Shown here: piece after piece, positions 43,650-54,632 of the stretch
Numbering within the stretch: the stretch's first letter is position 1
Layout: each line of letters starts with the position of its first letter
Made by a program: the position numbers and the translations under genes
From: Aedes albopictus
Taxonomy: Eukaryota > Arthropoda > Insecta > Diptera > Culicidae
DNA: 64,000 nucleotides
Assembly (NCBI RefSeq): GCF_035046485.1
Contig: NC_085136.1
Coordinates: 82,291,734-82,355,733, forward strand
Direction of reading: 5' to 3'
The notes under the pieces: generated by a model
The model's input: only the letters and a program-made list of their open reading frames with translations
The model's database searches: none
Told to the model about the DNA's origin: nothing

Positions 43650-46090
43650 TCCAGAGAGTCCATTAGTAATTTCTCCCAAAAATAAGACATGTTCGTAGAA
43701 AACCTTCCGGAGATTGCTTCAGAATTTTCAGCAGGGATTCTTTATTTTCTAGATATTTTTTTAGATCTTCTCCAAGGATTTCTTTAGAAATTTCTTCATA
43801 AATTCATAAGAAAATGTTCCTGAAAATCTTAGAAAATTACTCTAGAAATTCACATATTGGTTTTTTAAAAAGTGTTCCTAGGATGCGTTTAGATTTTTCT
43901 ACAGAACACTACTAACGTTTCTGCTGAACAACAACTGAACAAACGGTTTTAAGCCAATTTTCTCCGAAGTAACTGTTAATCAGCTACTTCTGTTTCTTGG
44001 AAAATATGCTTCAAAAATTTATCAAAGAATTCTTTGAGGTTCTTCTTCTTCTTCTTTATGGCTCGACGTCCCCAATGGGACTTGGCCTGTCTCACTTCAA
44101 CTTAGTGTTCTTTTGAGCACTTCCACAGTTATCAATTGAAGGGCTTTCTTTGCCTGCCATTGCATATTGTGAGGCAAGTACAATGATACACTATGCCCAG
44201 GGAGTCGAGAAAATTTTCCCGACTGGAACGGGAATCGAACCCGCCGTCTCCGGATTAGTAACTCTTATCCTTAACCACTAGGCTAACTGGAGACCCCTAA
44301 TTCTTTGAGGTTATCTCACATAAGTTGCATCAAAAATTTCCAAAGAGATTTTTTTTAAATATCCTTCAGACATTCTCTCGTATTCCGGTTTTTATACAAA
44401 AAAAAACTTCTAAGACTTCTTTAAGAAGTTTCTCCGAGGATTCCTTCGGAAATGCTCCCAACAATTCCAACATTGATTCCTCACGAAAACATTCTAAGAA
44501 TTCATTCGTTAATTTTCTTCCGTACTTGCTTTAAAAATTTCTCCAATGATTGCTCCACATATTTATCAATAATAAATACCTTTTAGAATTTAGAAAATTA
44601 GATTAGCATCAGATGCATTATTTAAGAATATTTTCCATATTTTTCTTCAGAAATTCCTCCAGGGACTCTTTCAAAAATTCTTCAGAATATTCATCCAGGA
44701 ATATCTCACCGGGTTCGCTAAGGAAACATTTCATGGATTTTCCTGGAATAACTATTCAGATTCCTCACTAAATGTCTCCAAGGAGTCCTTCAGAAAATCT
44801 TCCCGGGATTCCTTCAGTAATCCCTCCAGAAATGCTTTTGGGAAATCTTTCAAGGGTTTCTTTTGAAATTCCTCCATTGGTTCCTTCAAAAAATCTTCCA
44901 TAGTGCTTCTTCGAATTGTTCCAGAGTTTGTTTTATAAAATCTGTAGTTTCTTTAAGAAATTTCTCCAGAATTTTCTTTTCGAGTATTTCCAGAGATTCC
45001 CTGACAAATTTCTCAAGATTTTCTAGAGATTGCTCTAAATTTGCCTCCTAAAATTACTCCAAGAACTACTTGAGTAAATCTTTTAAGCATTGCTTCCGAA
45101 TTGCATAGATTTCTTTAAACAAAACCCCCAGACATTCCTTTCAGAAAATTTTCAACATACTCTTTTAACAGTTTCTATAGATTTTTAAAATCTTTTTTTA
45201 TAAATTTCTTCCATGAATTTCTTTACATTTTTTCCAGATTTTCCTTCAGAAACTCATCTTTTGATTTTTTCAAATGTTTATCCTATCATTCCTCTAGAAA
45301 ATCTTCCATTGAACTTTTATGGATTCTACCAGAAATCCCTCTAGGAATTCTTTCTGAAATACTTCCACGACTACCTTCAGAAATTCCTCCGTTGACTCCT
45401 TGAGAAAATCGTAAATTCAGAATTCATTCAGAATTTTCTCTTCGTTTTTTTTTCAAGCATTCCTTCAGAGAGGCTTTCAGGAAGTTTTCTGGAGATTTGT
45501 TCAGAAATTAGACTAGAGATTTCTTCAGAAATTTCTCCAAGTATTGTAGTAAAAACCTTCTTTTAAATTCCTTCGGAATTTCTTCGAGAACTTTCATCAA
45601 CATGTCTTTCCGGGATTCCTTCAGAAATTCATCCCGGGATTCTATCTATTCGAAAACTTCTTTTCAGATTACTCCAGATTTTTTTCATGGATTCCCTAAA
45701 AACATTCTTGGGATTCTTCCAAAAATTCCTCCGGGGATTCTTTTGAAAGTCTTCTAATAAAAGTCCTTTATCGGTGCCTTCGAGATTCCTGAAAAAAGGG
45801 CTTCTTTTGCAAGTCTTTCAAGCACTGCTCCCGGAATTGCTGTAAACGTTCCTGTGGTAAATCCTTTGCCGATTTCTTTTTGAAATATTTGTTAAAAAGT
45901 CTATATTTATTCAAAAATTCCTACATGAATTTCTTTAGATTTTTCCTTACAGACTCACTAAGAATGTTTCCAAGAATTCCTCTAAAAAACCTTCTGCAGA
46001 ATTTTCATGAAATCTACCAGAGCCCTCTAGGAATTCTTTCAGAAAATTTTCCACGGACTCCTTTAGAAATTTCTCCAGCGACTATTTGAA
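43650..46090 (+). repeat. Degenerate ~12-bp repeat tract, TTCCTTCAGAAA type
   Basis: 2.4 kb of drifted 'ttccttcagaaattcctcc' words, more AT-rich than the 37861-39190 tract but the same style. One SINE (44042-44298) interrupts it. The short open frames (44325, 44863, 45880) follow the repeat. Confidence 0.75.
44042..44298 (-). mobile_element. tRNA-derived SINE with 14-bp duplication
   Basis: The minus strand begins with a tRNA-like head (box A-like 'agttagcctagtggttaag', box B 'gggttcgattcccgttcc'). It runs through 'tgatacactatgcccaggg'-type body sequence (seen on plus) to an (AAG)n tail. 'aattctttgaggtt' flanks it at 44028-44041 and 44299-44312. Confidence 0.85.
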
Positions 46091-46533
46091 AAAATCTGAA
46101 ATTCAGAACAGTGAAAGCAGCCATCAACGGCGCAACCAAGACCACCATCGGGTACGTAGAAACGAGTCGACAAAACGAATCGTTCGACGAAAAGTGTAGA
46201 TCGAATTTGGAGGAGAAGAACGCATCGCGGGCGGTAATGCTGCAGCAAGGAACCCGGCAGAACGTGGAGCATTATAAACAAAAGCGGAAGCAGCAGATCT
46301 GCCTCTTTTGGGGGAAAAAGCGCCGCCTGGAATAAGCGGAGTCCAAAGAAATGGAACTACTGTGCTGTTCCCACGGAACACGGAAGGACGGGGTCTCTAG
46401 ACGGACGGACGTGAGGTGATCGAAAGGTGGATACAACACTTCGATGAGCACCTAGAAGGCGTGGAGATCGTAGGCACAGGAGACCACGGCAACGGAGGAA
46501 ACGACTACGCCAATGGATTACTGCACGAATATA

Positions 46534-47460
46534 CAGGGGATGGCCAAAATGTTTGGGATAGGCAACTTTTTTCCTCCCACAAAAAAAAATCAACATGCTG
46601 TAACTTTTCATACAGTGCATCAAAAAATCTCAAATTTCGACTGTTTGTCAACCTATTATATGTGCATCATTGGTACAAATTTGGGCTCGATTGATAATTT
46701 TTTTGCGAAGTTAGAACCGTTCGGGTAAAACACTATTTTTTTGACAACTAATTTTTGAAGTGTCATATCTCGGAATCTAGTGAACCGAATTGAATGAATT
46801 TTTTAACATTTATCAACAATATATTGATACTTAATACGACGTTATAAAATGTAATATTTTCTCACGACGAATTAAGTTATACCGGGTTGAATTTTTTACC
46901 AATATAGAGGAAAATAAGTCAAATTTACAATACCACACAAAAATTATTGAATATGTTTTTCCTTCAATCTAAATACGCTCTAATATATCTGATTAGAGAT
47001 AATTTGAGAACAGAAGTGGAAAATCTTTGGATATCAACACGAAAATTTATTGACATTGATGTAAACAAATACATTTTTTCGAGAAAATTCCAAAAAGTGT
47101 CAATCTATAATAACTTTTTTCAAAGTTTAAAAAGTACCTATGTTTTAATGGTTTGTGAAACATTTACATATTATTAGTGTACGTTCAAAATTTCATTCAA
47201 TTCGGTTCACTGGTTTCCGAGATATGACAGCTCAAAAATGAGTTGTCTAAAAAATAGTGTTTTACCCGAACGGTTCTAACTTTGCGAAATATCAATCAAT
47301 CGAGCCCAAATTTGTACCAATGATGCACATATAGTAGGTTGACAAACAGTCAAAATTTTAGATTTTTTGATGCGCTCTATGAAAAGTTATAGTATGTTGA
47401 ACTTTTTTGTGAGAGAAAAAAAAAAAAGTTGCCTATCCCAAACATTTTGGCCATCCCCTG
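46534..47460. mobile_element. 927-bp foldback element with TA duplication
   Basis: Ends 'caggggatggccaaaatg' and 'cattttggccatcccctg' are exact inverted copies. TA flanks both sides (46532-46533, 47461-47462). The arms continue for about 280 bases each (for example 'gaaccgttcgggtaaaacac' mirrored), with an AT-rich centre. Tc1/mariner- or pogo-like from the TA target. Confidence 0.85.
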
Positions 47461-47462
47461 TA

Positions 47463-47553
47463 TACAGGCCTGCTTACTCTCACATGAAATTTGACGTTTG
47501 AGCGGTGCCGACACTTCCCAAACGTCAAATTTTCTGTGAGAACAAGCAGGCCA
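47463..47553. repeat. Small hairpin insertion
   Basis: 'ggcctgcttactctcaca' and 'aatttgacgtttg' on the left are mirrored by 'caaacgtcaaatt' and 'tgtgagaacaagcaggcc' on the right. It adjoins the 46534-47460 element and separates it from the LINE continuation. Confidence 0.75.
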
Positions 47554-47674
47554 GCAAAAATACGTGCAGTGGATCATGCAGCAGATGACGGAACTGAGCC
47601 AACTCCCACGCTGAGAGAAGTTAAGGATGCCATTCACCAGCTCAAAACCAACAAAGCAGATGGAAAGGATGGTA

Positions 47675-48320
47675 GGGTAAAGAATGACGGTTGGACCAAG
47701 CCAAAAACTGATCATGGTTGGACCAATTTGAATTTAAAAGACAAAAGACAATTACACCGTCTTCGACCTTGCGGCCTCTACAGACTGAACAATACTAACA
47801 ATTGACAACGGACAACACATATAACACCCAGTAGCCCAGTGGAGAATTTTTCGTTTGACGAAAAGTTTTCCCCGACTGTAGCGGGAATCGAACCCACACT
47901 CCGAGGCTTACGAGACACCTAAACGACTGGCGCCGCTAGCCGCTCGGCCACGAAGCCCACAAGTCTATATTTCTTCAGAAAATTTAAAAGTATCATCTCG
48001 GTTTACAAGAATCAAGAAACAACGTTTCGTTAAATATGTCCTACCATGATCATTTTTCATGGTCCAACCAAGATACAAATTCATTGTTCAATAAATAAGA
48101 ATTATATGAATATTTTTTAAGTAAACTAGTTGTTAGTTGGACTTATCGTAAACTAGAAGAGAAGAGCTTTCCACAAATCACAAATTCATTGCATCTTAGA
48201 CTGAGAAAGCCACAACAATTCAAAATTGCATCTTTATGTTACGATCATAGGAAAAATATGATGTGTATTTTGACTCGGCATTGAAGCACCTCAAATTGGT
48301 CCAACCATCATCATTTACCC
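47675..48320. mobile_element. MITE-like element with TA duplication, carrying a SINE
   Basis: Ends 'gggtaaagaatgacggttgg' and 'ccaaccatcatcatttaccc' are inverted copies with small differences. TA flanks both sides (47673-47674, 48321-48322); removing it rejoins the LINE sequence 'ggatgg(ta)tcgcagct'. The SINE at 47735-47960 lies within it. Confidence 0.82.
47735..47960 (-). mobile_element. tRNA-headed SINE, same family as 8693-8895
   Basis: The minus strand starts with 'gggcttcgtggccgagcgg' (box A-like) and 'gtgggttcgattcccgc' (box B). It continues 'acgaaaaattctccactggg' and 'tgttcagtctgtagagg', and ends with a 'ttgtcttttgtctttt' tail. This is the best-preserved head of the three copies in the window. 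Confidence 0.8.
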
Positions 48321-48860
48321 TATCGCAGCTGAACTCATCAAGATGGACCCATAAGAATTGGCCACCAGTCTGCACCGGTTGATAGTCAGGATCTGGGAAA
48401 CCGAAGAGCTACCGGAAGAGTGGAAAAGGAAGGGGTTATCTACCCCATTCACAAGAAAGGTGACCATTTGGAATGTGAGAACTGATGCAGAGTGATCATC
48501 ATTTTGAATGCTGCCTATGAAGTGCTATCCCCGATCATCTTCCGGCGTTTGTCATCAAAAGCGAATGAGTTCGTGAGAAGTTATCAAGCCGGTATCACCG
48601 ACGGCCGGTCGATAACGGACCAGATCTTCACCGTACGGCAAATCCTCCAGAAATGCCGTGAATACCGGTTGGCACAAGAAGGCGTGGAGCGCAGAGAGCA
48701 CGATGGGCGGACCAGGTGGAGCGTTACCTGGCGAGCATTGGGCGCGACCAAGGATGGAGAACGGCAGCCACAAACCGAGTACATATTATGGCATGCTATT
48801 GTTGATTATGTCTTGTCTTAAATGTGATGTTGAACAAATAAATGTATGTATGTACACATT

Positions 48861-49084
48861 GTGACCAATCAGAAGTGCTTAGGGAAGGGGCAACAATTTC
48901 CCCTTCGCATTTTTTTCGCTTGCTTGTACTACAGCCTGCGAGATATTTTCAAATAGATGGATGTAATTACCAATCTCTACTACTAAACATCTTCTGTATA
49001 AAAGTTTCCAAATAAATGTATTCAAAATCAAAGTTTTTTTTTTATATCCAAAAAATCATTTTTTTTCTACAAGCAACTGAACGA
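48861..49084. other. Non-coding DNA
   Basis: Short AT-rich stretch between the RTE remnant and a tRNA-like fragment. No feature was recognised. Confidence 0.4.
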
Positions 49085-49168
49085 AACACTGAATGTGCCG
49101 GGGCTGGGATTCAAACCCATGTCTGCTTTTGAAGTGAACGTTTGACTAACTATCCAACCACGCACCCT
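49085..49168 (-). mobile_element. tRNA-like SINE head
   Basis: The minus strand reads 'gggtgcgtggttggatagtt' (box A-like), then 'catgggtttgaatcccagcc' (box B, T-arm paired), and runs on into non-tRNA sequence. The acceptor ends do not pair, so it is not a functional tRNA. Confidence 0.5.
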
Positions 49169-49436
49169 AGCTAGCCAAAAGGAACTTGTTTGCTAATTAC
49201 TAGGGACATTGGAAATTCGCGGCAAAATTTCTCAAATTTCGCGGGCCACCATTGAGAATTTCGCGGCAATTTCGCGGACTCACATTTTTGACCGTTTTGT
49301 TGAGAAAAACTTGATTTTTCAGGCCAAATGAACAATTTGTTTGAATTTTATGAAGCGTAATCATAAATTCATCAAAAAACTAACAAATTTGATGAAAACC
49401 AGATAAGAGCATAGATATAAAATGGTTCTATAACAT

Positions 49437-49610
49437 TTACCCGAAAACCATTTACCCGAAACACATTTACCCGAATGACATTTACCCGAACGTCATTTAC
49501 CCGAATGCGACAAATACCCGAACGCGACATTTACCCGATTGCGACATTTACCCGAATACGACATTTACCCGAATATGACATTTACCCGAATGCGACACTT
49601 ACCAGAAAAA
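49437..49610 (+). repeat. Subterminal array of catttacccgaa words, left
   Basis: About eleven copies of 'catttacccgaa' or close variants, spaced 11-17 bases. The 80-residue frame at 49475-49717 is only this repeat translated. Subterminal repeats in hAT elements are usual transposase-binding sites. Confidence 0.85.
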
Positions 49611-49880
49611 TGCAAAAAAATCATATGGGGATCAATGATTTGTCAATAATAAATATGTTATGGCCCGGTGTTATACAGCCGGGATTCGTTAGACCTAATA
49701 ATCATCAGCCCAAGTGATTATCAAGCACTCTGGTACAGAACTAACTGGCGGTCAAAATGCAATTTTAATTTGAGATTTTTTTAAAGTTTTTTTTTAACGT
49801 CTCCACATCCCAAGCCCGAACGCCAACCCGAAATCATTCAGGATGTCGCTCAAAAAGTATTCACTGTGGACAATTTATAA

Positions 49881-49914
49881 GCATGAGCATGAGCATGAGC
49901 ATGAGCATGAGCAT
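49881..49914 (+). repeat. (GCATGA)n hexamer tail
   Basis: Five perfect copies of GCATGA plus GCAT; on the minus strand this is the 3' tail of the 49882-51617 unit. Confidence 0.9.
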
Positions 49915-49938
49915 AGATGACCGCACAATTCGTAGTTG

Positions 49939-50148
49939 CTACTCCGTGATTGACCAGAGCAATCGAAATTGCACAAGGAACCAATGAATAGGGCTTGGGA
50001 CTAGCTTACTATTCTCAATGTACACAGGTCGAGAGCTCTCAACTTTAATAAGGTCAATAACGGCGCCGGCCACGTCCTTACGGTCATCGAGGATGGAAGG
50101 GAATGTTAGTAAGACAAACGTTGTTAAAAAGACCGCGAATCGCTGCAT
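49939..50148 (-). CDS. Signal-peptide ORF, unknown family
   Basis: 69 codons from the ATG at 50148. Residues 1-18 or so are a hydrophobic start (Met-Gln-Arg-Phe-Ala-Val-Phe-Leu...). Then comes DDRKDVAGAVIDLIKVE and a Pro-Val-Tyr-Ile-Glu-Asn-Ser motif. A GTAAGC donor follows 'gagaata' near 50014, so the real exon may end there and the rest be intron. It is related to the pseudogene at 7370-7590. The layout (signal peptide, short acidic alpha/beta start) would suit the first exon of a divergent ionotropic receptor, but no diagnostic residue is present, so I leave it unnamed. Confidence 0.45.
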   Translation of the reverse strand: MQRFAVFLTTFVLLTFPSILDDRKDVAGAVIDLIKVESSRPVYIENSKLVPSPIHWFLVQFRLLWSITE

Positions 50149-50567
50149 CTCCACGTTTGTCTCAGGAAGGAATTTTTGTTAGTAGGGTAAGGTACATTGT
50201 CAGCCCGGGAGTCACCTATGGTTGGTGATATGATTTGACAATGGATCAATATACACAAACCGCCGTTAACAACCGACCACTTTTCGACGTAAGAACTAGC
50301 CAAAAAGAAAATTCTATCGCGCGTCTCCACTCCACAAGGGAGCAGAAACCTTTAGTCTATTCCACACAGAAATACACTGAACGCGACTCACTTGTCGGCG
50401 CCCGGATTTTTTCTCGACCGGCGAACCTGAAGTAACATTTTTCACTCTTTTGTGTAAATGCAAAAAATGAAAGAAAATATTTATTATCAACTAAAAGTGT
50501 ATTGGAAACTAGCGCCGAAGGGAAGCGAAAAATTCGGAACCGACTCGAACCACGGCGCGCGCACACT

Positions 50568-51617
50568 CGTCTCGTCGTCGGAGCCCCGCAGAGAGAAGAG
50601 AAAAAAAAAATCGCAAAAATCTAGCAAAGCCAGCGCGCGAAACTTTGCTGCTGCCGAACTACCACACACTACTGACTGCTTGGCGTCCTGTTGTCGGAGC
50701 CCCGCAGAGGGAAGAGGAAAAAAAATCGCAAAAGTCTAGCAAAGCGAGCGCGCGAAACTTTGCTGCTGCCGAACTACCGCACACTACAGTATGCGGCAGG
50801 AAAAAATGCGAAAGTGTTTTTCAACTTCAAACCTCATTTTCGTCCATTTGACATTAACCAATTTATGTTTCAACGTTTAATGATCTATAATAGGCTAGTT
50901 TTCTGAAAAGTTAATTAAAAAAATTCCCATTTTGGTCACTAACCTTTACAGGGCGGCGCCTGAAGATGAAGACAACCAGAATTTTCAAACCGAAGAAAAT
51001 CGCACAGGTCGCTAAATTTCGCATCTGATAAAACCAAATTTTTGATTTTCTCTACAATATCATCAAATATATGTACTTATTTCATCTGCTATGTGAAACT
51101 ACATGGCTCTGGATCAGTGTGGTCTGGTTGTTCATCGAATTTGAGCTAATTTTGTTACTGTTATAGTCATTTTGTTTAATGACCATTGGGCGCGCAGTTT
51201 ATTGATATCCGCTAATTAGGCCTACATTATCACATGTTAAACATCAAATGTGTTCATTTTTATTTTTCAGTGCTAGAATATAGACATTGACTGATACACT
51301 GTCATGAAAAAAATAGTCATATATATCCCATATTTAGCGTGTAATAGTGCCTTGAACTTTTCGCATTTTTTCCTGCCGCACCCTGTACTGACTGCTTGGC
51401 GTCCCGTCGTCGGAGCCCCGCAGAGGGAAGAGGAAAAAAAATCGCAAAAGTCTAGCAAAGCGAGCGCGCGAAACTTTGCTGCTGCTGAACTACCGCACAC
51501 TACTGACTGCTTGGCGTCCCGTCGTCGGAGCCCCGCAGAGAGAAGGGGAAAGAAAATCGCAAAAATCTAGCAAAGCGAGCGCGCGAAACTTTGCTGCTGC
51601 CGAACTACCGCACACTC
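50568..51617 (-). repeat. Four ~114-bp tandem units, split by a MITE
   Basis: Units start near 50568, 50684, 51400 and 51514. The shared core is 'cggagccccgcagag', an A-rich run, 'tctagcaaag', 'gcgcgcgaaactttgctgct' and 'gaactaccgcacactac'. The second unit is cut at a TA by the 50787-51385 element. Frames of 60-93 residues across it are repeat translations. Confidence 0.88.
50787..51385. mobile_element. 599-bp TIR element with TA duplication
   Basis: Ends 'cagtatgcggcaggaaaaaa' and 'ttttttcctgccgcaccctg' are inverted copies with two differences, continuing into 'tgcgaaa'/'tttcgca'. TA flanks both sides (50785-50786, 51386-51387), and the tandem unit joins exactly when it is removed. Tc1/mariner- or pogo-like. 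Confidence 0.86.
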
Positions 51618-51639
51618 TTCACTGTGGACAATTTATAAG

Positions 51640-52043
51640 AAGTTGATAAAACCTAATCAGTTAGAAAAGGGTAATCCTTGGGCAATCTTTAGCAACGTTG
51701 TGATTCATGAAAGGTTTACTTGGAGGGAAGAATTAGCATAAGTTAAAATTCCAAAATAAAAAGAAATAAAAAACTAAGGGTTTGCGGAAACGTAAGAAGC
51801 AAATGCAATGCATTTAAGAAAACTGCGACGAAGGGAAAGGTTGCTGATTTAAACAGTTTGCCTGATATTCAGCGTGCATATCCGATGGCCGAAGACGATG
51901 TACTTCTCTATTCTAATATGGATCCTGAAGAGCTCAGTATGCTTGCCTAACCGGCCTTTTTTGAAAATATTGTGTTCTCTTAAAATATGCATAAACATTT
52001 GCTATTGGTGCTAATTCCGAATCATATTTTAATAAATAATTCT
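51640..52043. other. hAT interior, no gene recognised
   Basis: A stretch near 51850-51950 has somewhat balanced codons (around 'gcatatccgatggccgaaga') but no ORF over 60 codons. It could be a relic of a transposase; I cannot show that. Confidence 0.3.
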
Positions 52044-53171
52044 CCCTTCTTTTTATTATTGGCTGTTCTTTGGAACTATAAAATGCTGCTACAATATAGT
52101 TGTTGAAGTTTTTATTTGAGAATTATTTTTATTTCAAGCAATGACTGTTCTTTCGAAGTTATTCCTTTGAAAGCTATACGTATTTTAATCTGAAATGTTT
52201 CCTTCTTTTATATGTTGAATGTTCTTTCAAATAGACGATCTTATAACCATACCCCCACGAAATTCGTTTTTATCATAATTCATTTGGTATTGAGTTCTTG
52301 CCCCAGACCTTGTCAAATGGCTAGCTTTCTGATAAATGAGAATGCACGAAAAGACATCGAGCCATTCGGCTAAAAATCATTCATGTCGAAAGTCATGAGG
52401 ATGAATGCTAAATTGTCACCAAGAAGTTTGAGATAAATTGAACTGTTCTTAGCACAACTGATCATTCGAATGTAATGACTTTTTCATTACCAAGCTATTA
52501 CATTTTAACAACACAGGCTGCTTTGAGCTACTTAAATACATTTATATACTCGGTCACAATTTAGCAGCCATACTGCAAGTATTCTCTACTTCTTCTAATA
52601 TTTGCCTTCTTTTTAAAATAGGCTGTTCTTTTGAATTTGCAGAGTCCAACTGTGTACTGTAGCTGAGTTGGTAGACCAAACTGGAAATAGAGGCTATTTT
52701 TCGAGTTGGAATGTTATATAGTTTATTTGCAGACGAACTTCTAACTCCATGAAAGATTTGTCCTTCTTTGAATAATAAGCTGTTCTTTCAAATTAAGATT
52801 TACACAATTGACTGGTGGCCAAATTAGCAATTTGATAAGATATTTTTCTTTTTGTAGAATAGACTGTTCTTTCGAGGCCTGCTAATTGATCGATCTATCA
52901 TTTTTTCGGCCTAATGACCACTCGGTTAGTATGCTTGGCTTACTATTTATTTCTCTACCTATAACGGTGTAATGATCCATTCGGGGTAATGGCTTTTGGG
53001 ATAAAGGCCTATTCGGGGTTATGGATTTCGGGCCATGGCATTAGAGGTAATTTGGTAGAGTTTCTTTTACAGAAATAGTGTTAACCTCACTAAGTTTTTT
53101 GGTGGCCAAACTATTCCTATCCTTCGGAGATTTTTCCTTCTTCTATTCAAAGGCTGTTCTTTCGAGTTGTA

Positions 53172-53465
53172 CACACTAAGATTCAGATGTTCCAGCTCAG
53201 TAATTTTTTCACTGAGTTCAGTATTTTTTCCATCTTTTTACTGAGTTTTCAACAGCAGATTTATTTCGGTACACTCGGTAATTGTATTTACCGTTCACCA
53301 GTAGCGATATTTACCGTGCTTCAGTAAATTTTGACAGTTTGTGAGCTGAGCTCGGTAACTCATTTACAGAATATCCGCAAAATAAATAACCGAGCGTACC
53401 GAGTTAAATCTGCTGTTGAGAACTCAGTAAAAAGATGGGAAAAATACCGAGCTGATCTTAGTGTG
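53172..53465. mobile_element. 294-bp foldback MITE, copy 1, TA duplication
   Basis: Ends 'cacactaagattcagatg' and 'agctgatcttagtgtg' are inverted, with TA on both sides (53170-53171, 53466-53467). The arms pair through 'aactcagtaaaaagatgg' and 'ccgagcgtaccgagt'-type words. By eye I found no difference from copy 2 at 54339-54632. Confidence 0.9.
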
Positions 53466-53494
53466 TACTGCTGCATATTTTATTGGCTTTCGAA

Positions 53495-54086
53495 CAGAGC
53501 GTTCATGATTAACAAGTATTTTAATCATGATTAATCATTGGTGATTAAAATTCAAATTTCGGTGATTATTGATTATGATTAATGATTAATTTGATTTTTG
53601 GGATGATTAATGATTATGATTAATGATTAAAATTGATTTTATCTGTGATTATTGATTATGATTAATGATTAAAAATGGCTCATTGATTAAAAATCATGAT
53701 TAATCATGATTAATCAATCACAAAAAACAGGAAATGAATATAATTATTGTTTAAAATATTTTTGAAGTTCCAAAAGTAAAAGGTAACTCTGTCTGGGAGA
53801 TTATTGAAAAAATAATCAAGAAGAACAACATTTGAACCAATTCAAATTGGATCATATATTTTATATGGTGAAAAATTTTTGGTGATGAATGATTAATGAT
53901 TGATTAATTTTTTTTTCTTATGATTATGATTACTGATTAATGATTAAATTGCGAAATCAGTGTGATTAAGATTAATGATTAATGATTAAATGAGAAATTT
54001 TGGTGATTATGATTACTGATTTTTGATTAATCTTAATCATTAATCATTAATCATGATTAAATTTATGATTAATCATTAACGCTCTG
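53495..54086. mobile_element. 592-bp hAT-type MITE built of ATTAATGATT words
   Basis: Ends 'cagagcgttcatgattaa' and 'ttaatcattaacgctctg' are inverted and fit the hAT pattern. An exact 8-bp duplication 'ctttcgaa' lies at 53487-53494 and 54087-54094. The interior is a degenerate array of 'gattaatgattatgatt' in both orientations, that is, multiplied subterminal sequence. Confidence 0.88.
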
Positions 54087-54338
54087 CTTTCGAACTACTA
54101 ACTGTATATGATTTTTTTTCTTCTTTCGATCATAGGATGTTCTTTTAAATTACATTTTTACAGGATTGAGTGATGGATTCCAGTCTACACTAAAGAATTT
54201 TCCCTTCTTTTAATAACAGGATGTTCTGTACCGTGAACAAATTGCAAACTTTTTTATCAAAGTTTTTTTCTAATGATATGTTGATTTGCCGAGGGATGTT
54301 CTCTAATCGATTCCATCTAATGACCATTCGGCCTACTA

Positions 54339-54632
54339 CACACTAAGATTCAGATGTTCCAGCTCAGTAATTTTTTCACTGAGTTCAGTATTTTTTCCAT
54401 CTTTTTACTGAGTTTTCAACAGCAGATTTATTTCGGTACACTCGGTAATTGTATTTACCGTTCACCAGTAGCGATATTTACCGTGCTTCAGTAAATTTTG
54501 ACAGTTTGTGAGCTGAGCTCGGTAACTCATTTACAGAATATCCGCAAAATAAATAACCGAGCGTACCGAGTTAAATCTGCTGTTGAGAACTCAGTAAAAA
54601 GATGGGAAAAATACCGAGCTGATCTTAGTGTG
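54339..54632. mobile_element. 294-bp foldback MITE, copy 2, TA duplication
   Basis: Same length and apparently same sequence as 53172-53465, in the same orientation. TA at 54337-54338 and 54633-54634. Confidence 0.9.

Larger units (their letters stand above)
46110..48860 (+). pseudogene. RTE-like LINE remnant split by three insertions
   Basis: Pieces in order: linker (46110-46531, with MLQQGTRQNVEHYKQKRKQQ), linker to reverse transcriptase (47554-47672), reverse transcriptase start (48323-48657, NAAYEVLSPIIF and GRSITDQIFTVRQILQ), then a deletion joining directly to the C-terminal GVERREHDGRTRW (48660-48830), and the end with an 'atgtatgtatgtac' tail. The catalytic region is missing. Insertions: 46534-47460, 47463-47553 and 47675-48320. 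Confidence 0.75.
49882..51617 (-). mobile_element. Retroposon-like unit with tandem 5' repeats, signal-peptide ORF and hexamer tail
   Basis: An exact 22-base direct repeat lies at 49860-49881 and 51618-51639, as left by LINE-type retroposition. On the minus strand the unit begins with four ~114-bp tandem repeats, continues through a ~400-bp leader and a small ORF (50148-49939), and ends in a (TCATGC)n tail next to the duplication. A later MITE (50787-51385) sits in the second tandem unit. No reverse transcriptase is present, so it must have moved in trans. I know no described family with this layout. Confidence 0.65.

Noticed and set aside
12153..49168. tRNA genes at several box A/box B sites
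   Set aside because: Each has an unrelated body after the T-arm, unpaired acceptor ends and often a target duplication, so they are SINEs or fragments and not tRNAs.
51850..51950. Possible hAT transposase relic
   Set aside because: Codon-like look only; no long ORF, no catalytic or dimerisation motif could be read.
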